NCBI GenBank assembly: GCA_046545675.1
Contig: JBKGZI010000242.1
Location: 1 to 9,127, forward strand
Direction: 5' to 3'
DNA length: 9,127 bases
Source of the DNA: CAYLTX01 sp046545675
GTDB taxonomy: Bacteria > Myxococcota_A > Bradymonadia > Bradymonadales > Bradymonadaceae
Position numbers and translations under genes: made by a program. Of this stretch, positions 7,093 through 9,127 are shown piece by piece; position 1 is the stretch's first letter; each line of letters begins with the position of its first letter. The notes below the pieces were generated by a model, which saw only the letters and a program-made list of their open reading frames with translations, did no database searches and was not told the origin of the DNA.

Positions 7093-7096
<4 letters not shown>
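5651..7096 (+). CDS. trpCF: Fused indole-3-glycerol-phosphate synthase / phosphoribosylanthranilate isomerase
   Basis: This bifunctional protein isomerises phosphoribosylanthranilate (TrpF half) and then cyclises and decarboxylates the product to indole-3-glycerol phosphate (TrpC half). I chose ATG 5651 for its GGAGG (5640-5644) six bases upstream; the frame continues 5' only as shadow sequence in trpD. This gives 481 residues. TrpC barrel (1-~262): ECKAASPS (55-62; Glu55, Lys57), CKDF (115-118; Lys116), Glu165, NNRNL (193-197), GESG (222-225) and GSALM (245-249). TrpF barrel (~265-461): KVCGLTR (267-273; Cys269 as general base), QLHGDE (341-346), Asp387 as general acid, GGTGKSFDW (395-403), and SGGLSPEN (417-424). 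Both active sites look intact. The C-F order and fusion are as in enterobacteria. A 20-residue Gly/Arg-rich tail (462-481) carries a tandem duplication. Confidence 0.95.
7034..7069 (+). repeat. 18-bp perfect tandem duplication in the trpC-F 3' end
   Basis: The 18-mer GCTGGCCTTGGAAGAGGC occurs twice head to tail (7034-7051 and 7052-7069). It is in frame and adds Ala-Gly-Leu-Gly-Arg-Gly twice to the C-terminal tail of TrpC-F, after the last barrel helix. It lies just upstream of the trpB ribosome-binding site (AAGGAG, 7080-7085). It looks like a recent slippage or duplication in a tolerant tail. Confidence 0.9.
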
Positions 7097-8252
<1,156 letters not shown>

Positions 8253-8253
<1 letters not shown>

Positions 8254-9074
8254 TGAAACGCTATGAGAAGATGTTCGACAGACTCGCCGCTTCCAAAGAC
8301 AAGGCCGACGAAGGCGCCTTCGTGCCGTTTGTCACCCTCGGCGATCCCGACCCGGAGACCAGCCTGAAGATCGTCAGCGGTCTGGTCGAAGCAGGCGCCG
8401 ACGCGCTCGAGCTGGGGATTCCATTCTCCGATCCGGTCGCTGACGGCCCCACCATCCAGCGCGCGACTCGCCGCGCTCTCGACGCCGGCACAACCCCCTC
8501 GGTCTGCTTCGAGTTATTAGAAGAGCTGCGCCGACAGCATCCCGACGTCCCGATCGGCCTGCTCGTCTACGCGAACCTGGTCGTGCAGGATTCGCCGCAG
8601 GCGTTTTATCGCCGCGCCGCGAAGGCCGGTGTCGACTCGGTCCTCGTCGCCGACATCCCCGCCATCGAGAGCGCTCCGTTTGCCAGCGCTGCTCGCGAAG
8701 AGGGGGTCTGCCCGGTCCTGATCGCCACGCCGAACGCACCGCGTCGGACGCTCGAGATCATCGCCCGGGAGTCCGAGGGCTATACCTACTTGGTCACTCG
8801 CGCCGGCGTCACCGGTGCCGAGACTGCGCCCGACGACGACCAATATCCGCTACTTGCGACGTTGCGTGAACTCGAGGCTGCGCCGAGCGTAGTCGGTTTT
8901 GGGATCTCACGGCCGGAGCAGGTGCGCGCGGTCATCGAGGCCGGGGCGGCCGGGGCGATCAGTGGGTCGGCGGTGGTCCAGCGTATCGAGGAGCATCTGG
9001 GCGATGAGGCCGCAATGTTGGGGGCGTTGGGGGAGTTCGTGGCGGCGATGAAGGGAGGGACGCTTGGCGAGTGA
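8253..9074 (+). CDS. trpA: Tryptophan synthase alpha subunit
   Basis: It cleaves indole-3-glycerol phosphate to indole and glyceraldehyde 3-phosphate within the alpha2-beta2 complex. It has 273 residues, typical of the family. FVPFVTLGDP (23-32) is followed by LELGIPFSDPVADGPTIQ (52-69), with catalytic Glu53 and Asp64. YANLV (106-110), VLVADIP (130-136), TRAGVTGAE (182-190, flexible loop 6) and GFGIS (215-219) are in place, and AISGSAVV (235-242) closes the phosphate site. The start ATG overlaps the trpB stop by one base (TAATG), with GGAGG (8241-8245) seven bases before it. The N-terminus (MKRYEKMF, then GAFVPFVTLGDP) reads like the enterobacterial protein. It is the last gene of the operon in this window. 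Confidence 0.97.
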
Positions 9075-9099
9075 AGACCCCGGCGAGGTTTATTAGGTG

Positions 9100-9118
9100 C
9101 CAGACCATCTTGGTCTGG
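9100..9118. other. Perfect 8-bp hairpin downstream of trpA
   Basis: CCAGACCA (9100-9107) and TGGTCTGG (9111-9118) form a perfect stem with a 3-nt TCT loop, 25 nt after the trpA stop. No T-tract follows in the nine bases left in the window, so it is not a canonical intrinsic terminator as seen. It may be a 3'-end-stabilising hairpin, part of a terminator without a T-run, or the start of an element that continues beyond the edge. Confidence 0.5.
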
Positions 9119-9127
9119 ATGTCGGGA

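Overview
This window holds a complete tryptophan-biosynthesis operon from a high-GC bacterium, read entirely on the + strand. The 3' part of an unrelated alpha/beta-hydrolase gene lies on the left. The gene order is trpL (leader peptide), aroF (type I-beta DAHP synthase), trpE, trpG, trpD, trpC-F (fused), trpB, trpA. The high GC, GC-rich third positions, dense packing and a Thermotoga-like DAHP synthase at the head of the operon suggest a proteobacterium or myxococcal/bradymonadal-type lineage. That assignment is an inference and is not secured by any marker gene here.

Layout: (1) 1-884, a hydrolase open at the left window edge. (2) 885-1176, a gene-free stretch with a GC-rich palindromic element (936-1046) and a plausible promoter (about 1097-1125). 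(3) 1177-1335, a ribosome-mediated trp attenuator: a 30-codon leader ORF with three consecutive Trp codons, a hairpin built on those codons, an alternative antiterminator pairing, and a strong intrinsic terminator. (4) 1384-9074, seven biosynthetic genes joined by six overlapping stop/start junctions (1, 1 or 4, and 11 nt), each with a good Shine-Dalgarno sequence. (5) 9075-9127, a short tail with a perfect 8-bp hairpin.

How it works together: AroF commits erythrose-4-phosphate and PEP to the shikimate pathway. TrpE/TrpG convert chorismate and glutamine to anthranilate. TrpD, TrpC-F and TrpB/TrpA then carry anthranilate to tryptophan. The attenuator sits ahead of aroF, so charged tRNA-Trp level should control both the first step of aromatic synthesis and the whole Trp branch. 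TrpE also keeps a residue pattern typical of Trp feedback inhibition.

Points of most interest: the WWW leader and its unusual geometry (the leader stop codon lies downstream of the antiterminator segment); the strong resemblance of TrpE, TrpG, TrpC-F, TrpB and TrpA to the enterobacterial versions, including the C-F fusion, although G and D are not fused and a non-enteric aroF leads the operon; Trp-poor enzymes (5 Trp in 2565 residues); and a set of alternating inverted repeats upstream. I found no defence, mobile or otherwise unknown system in the window.
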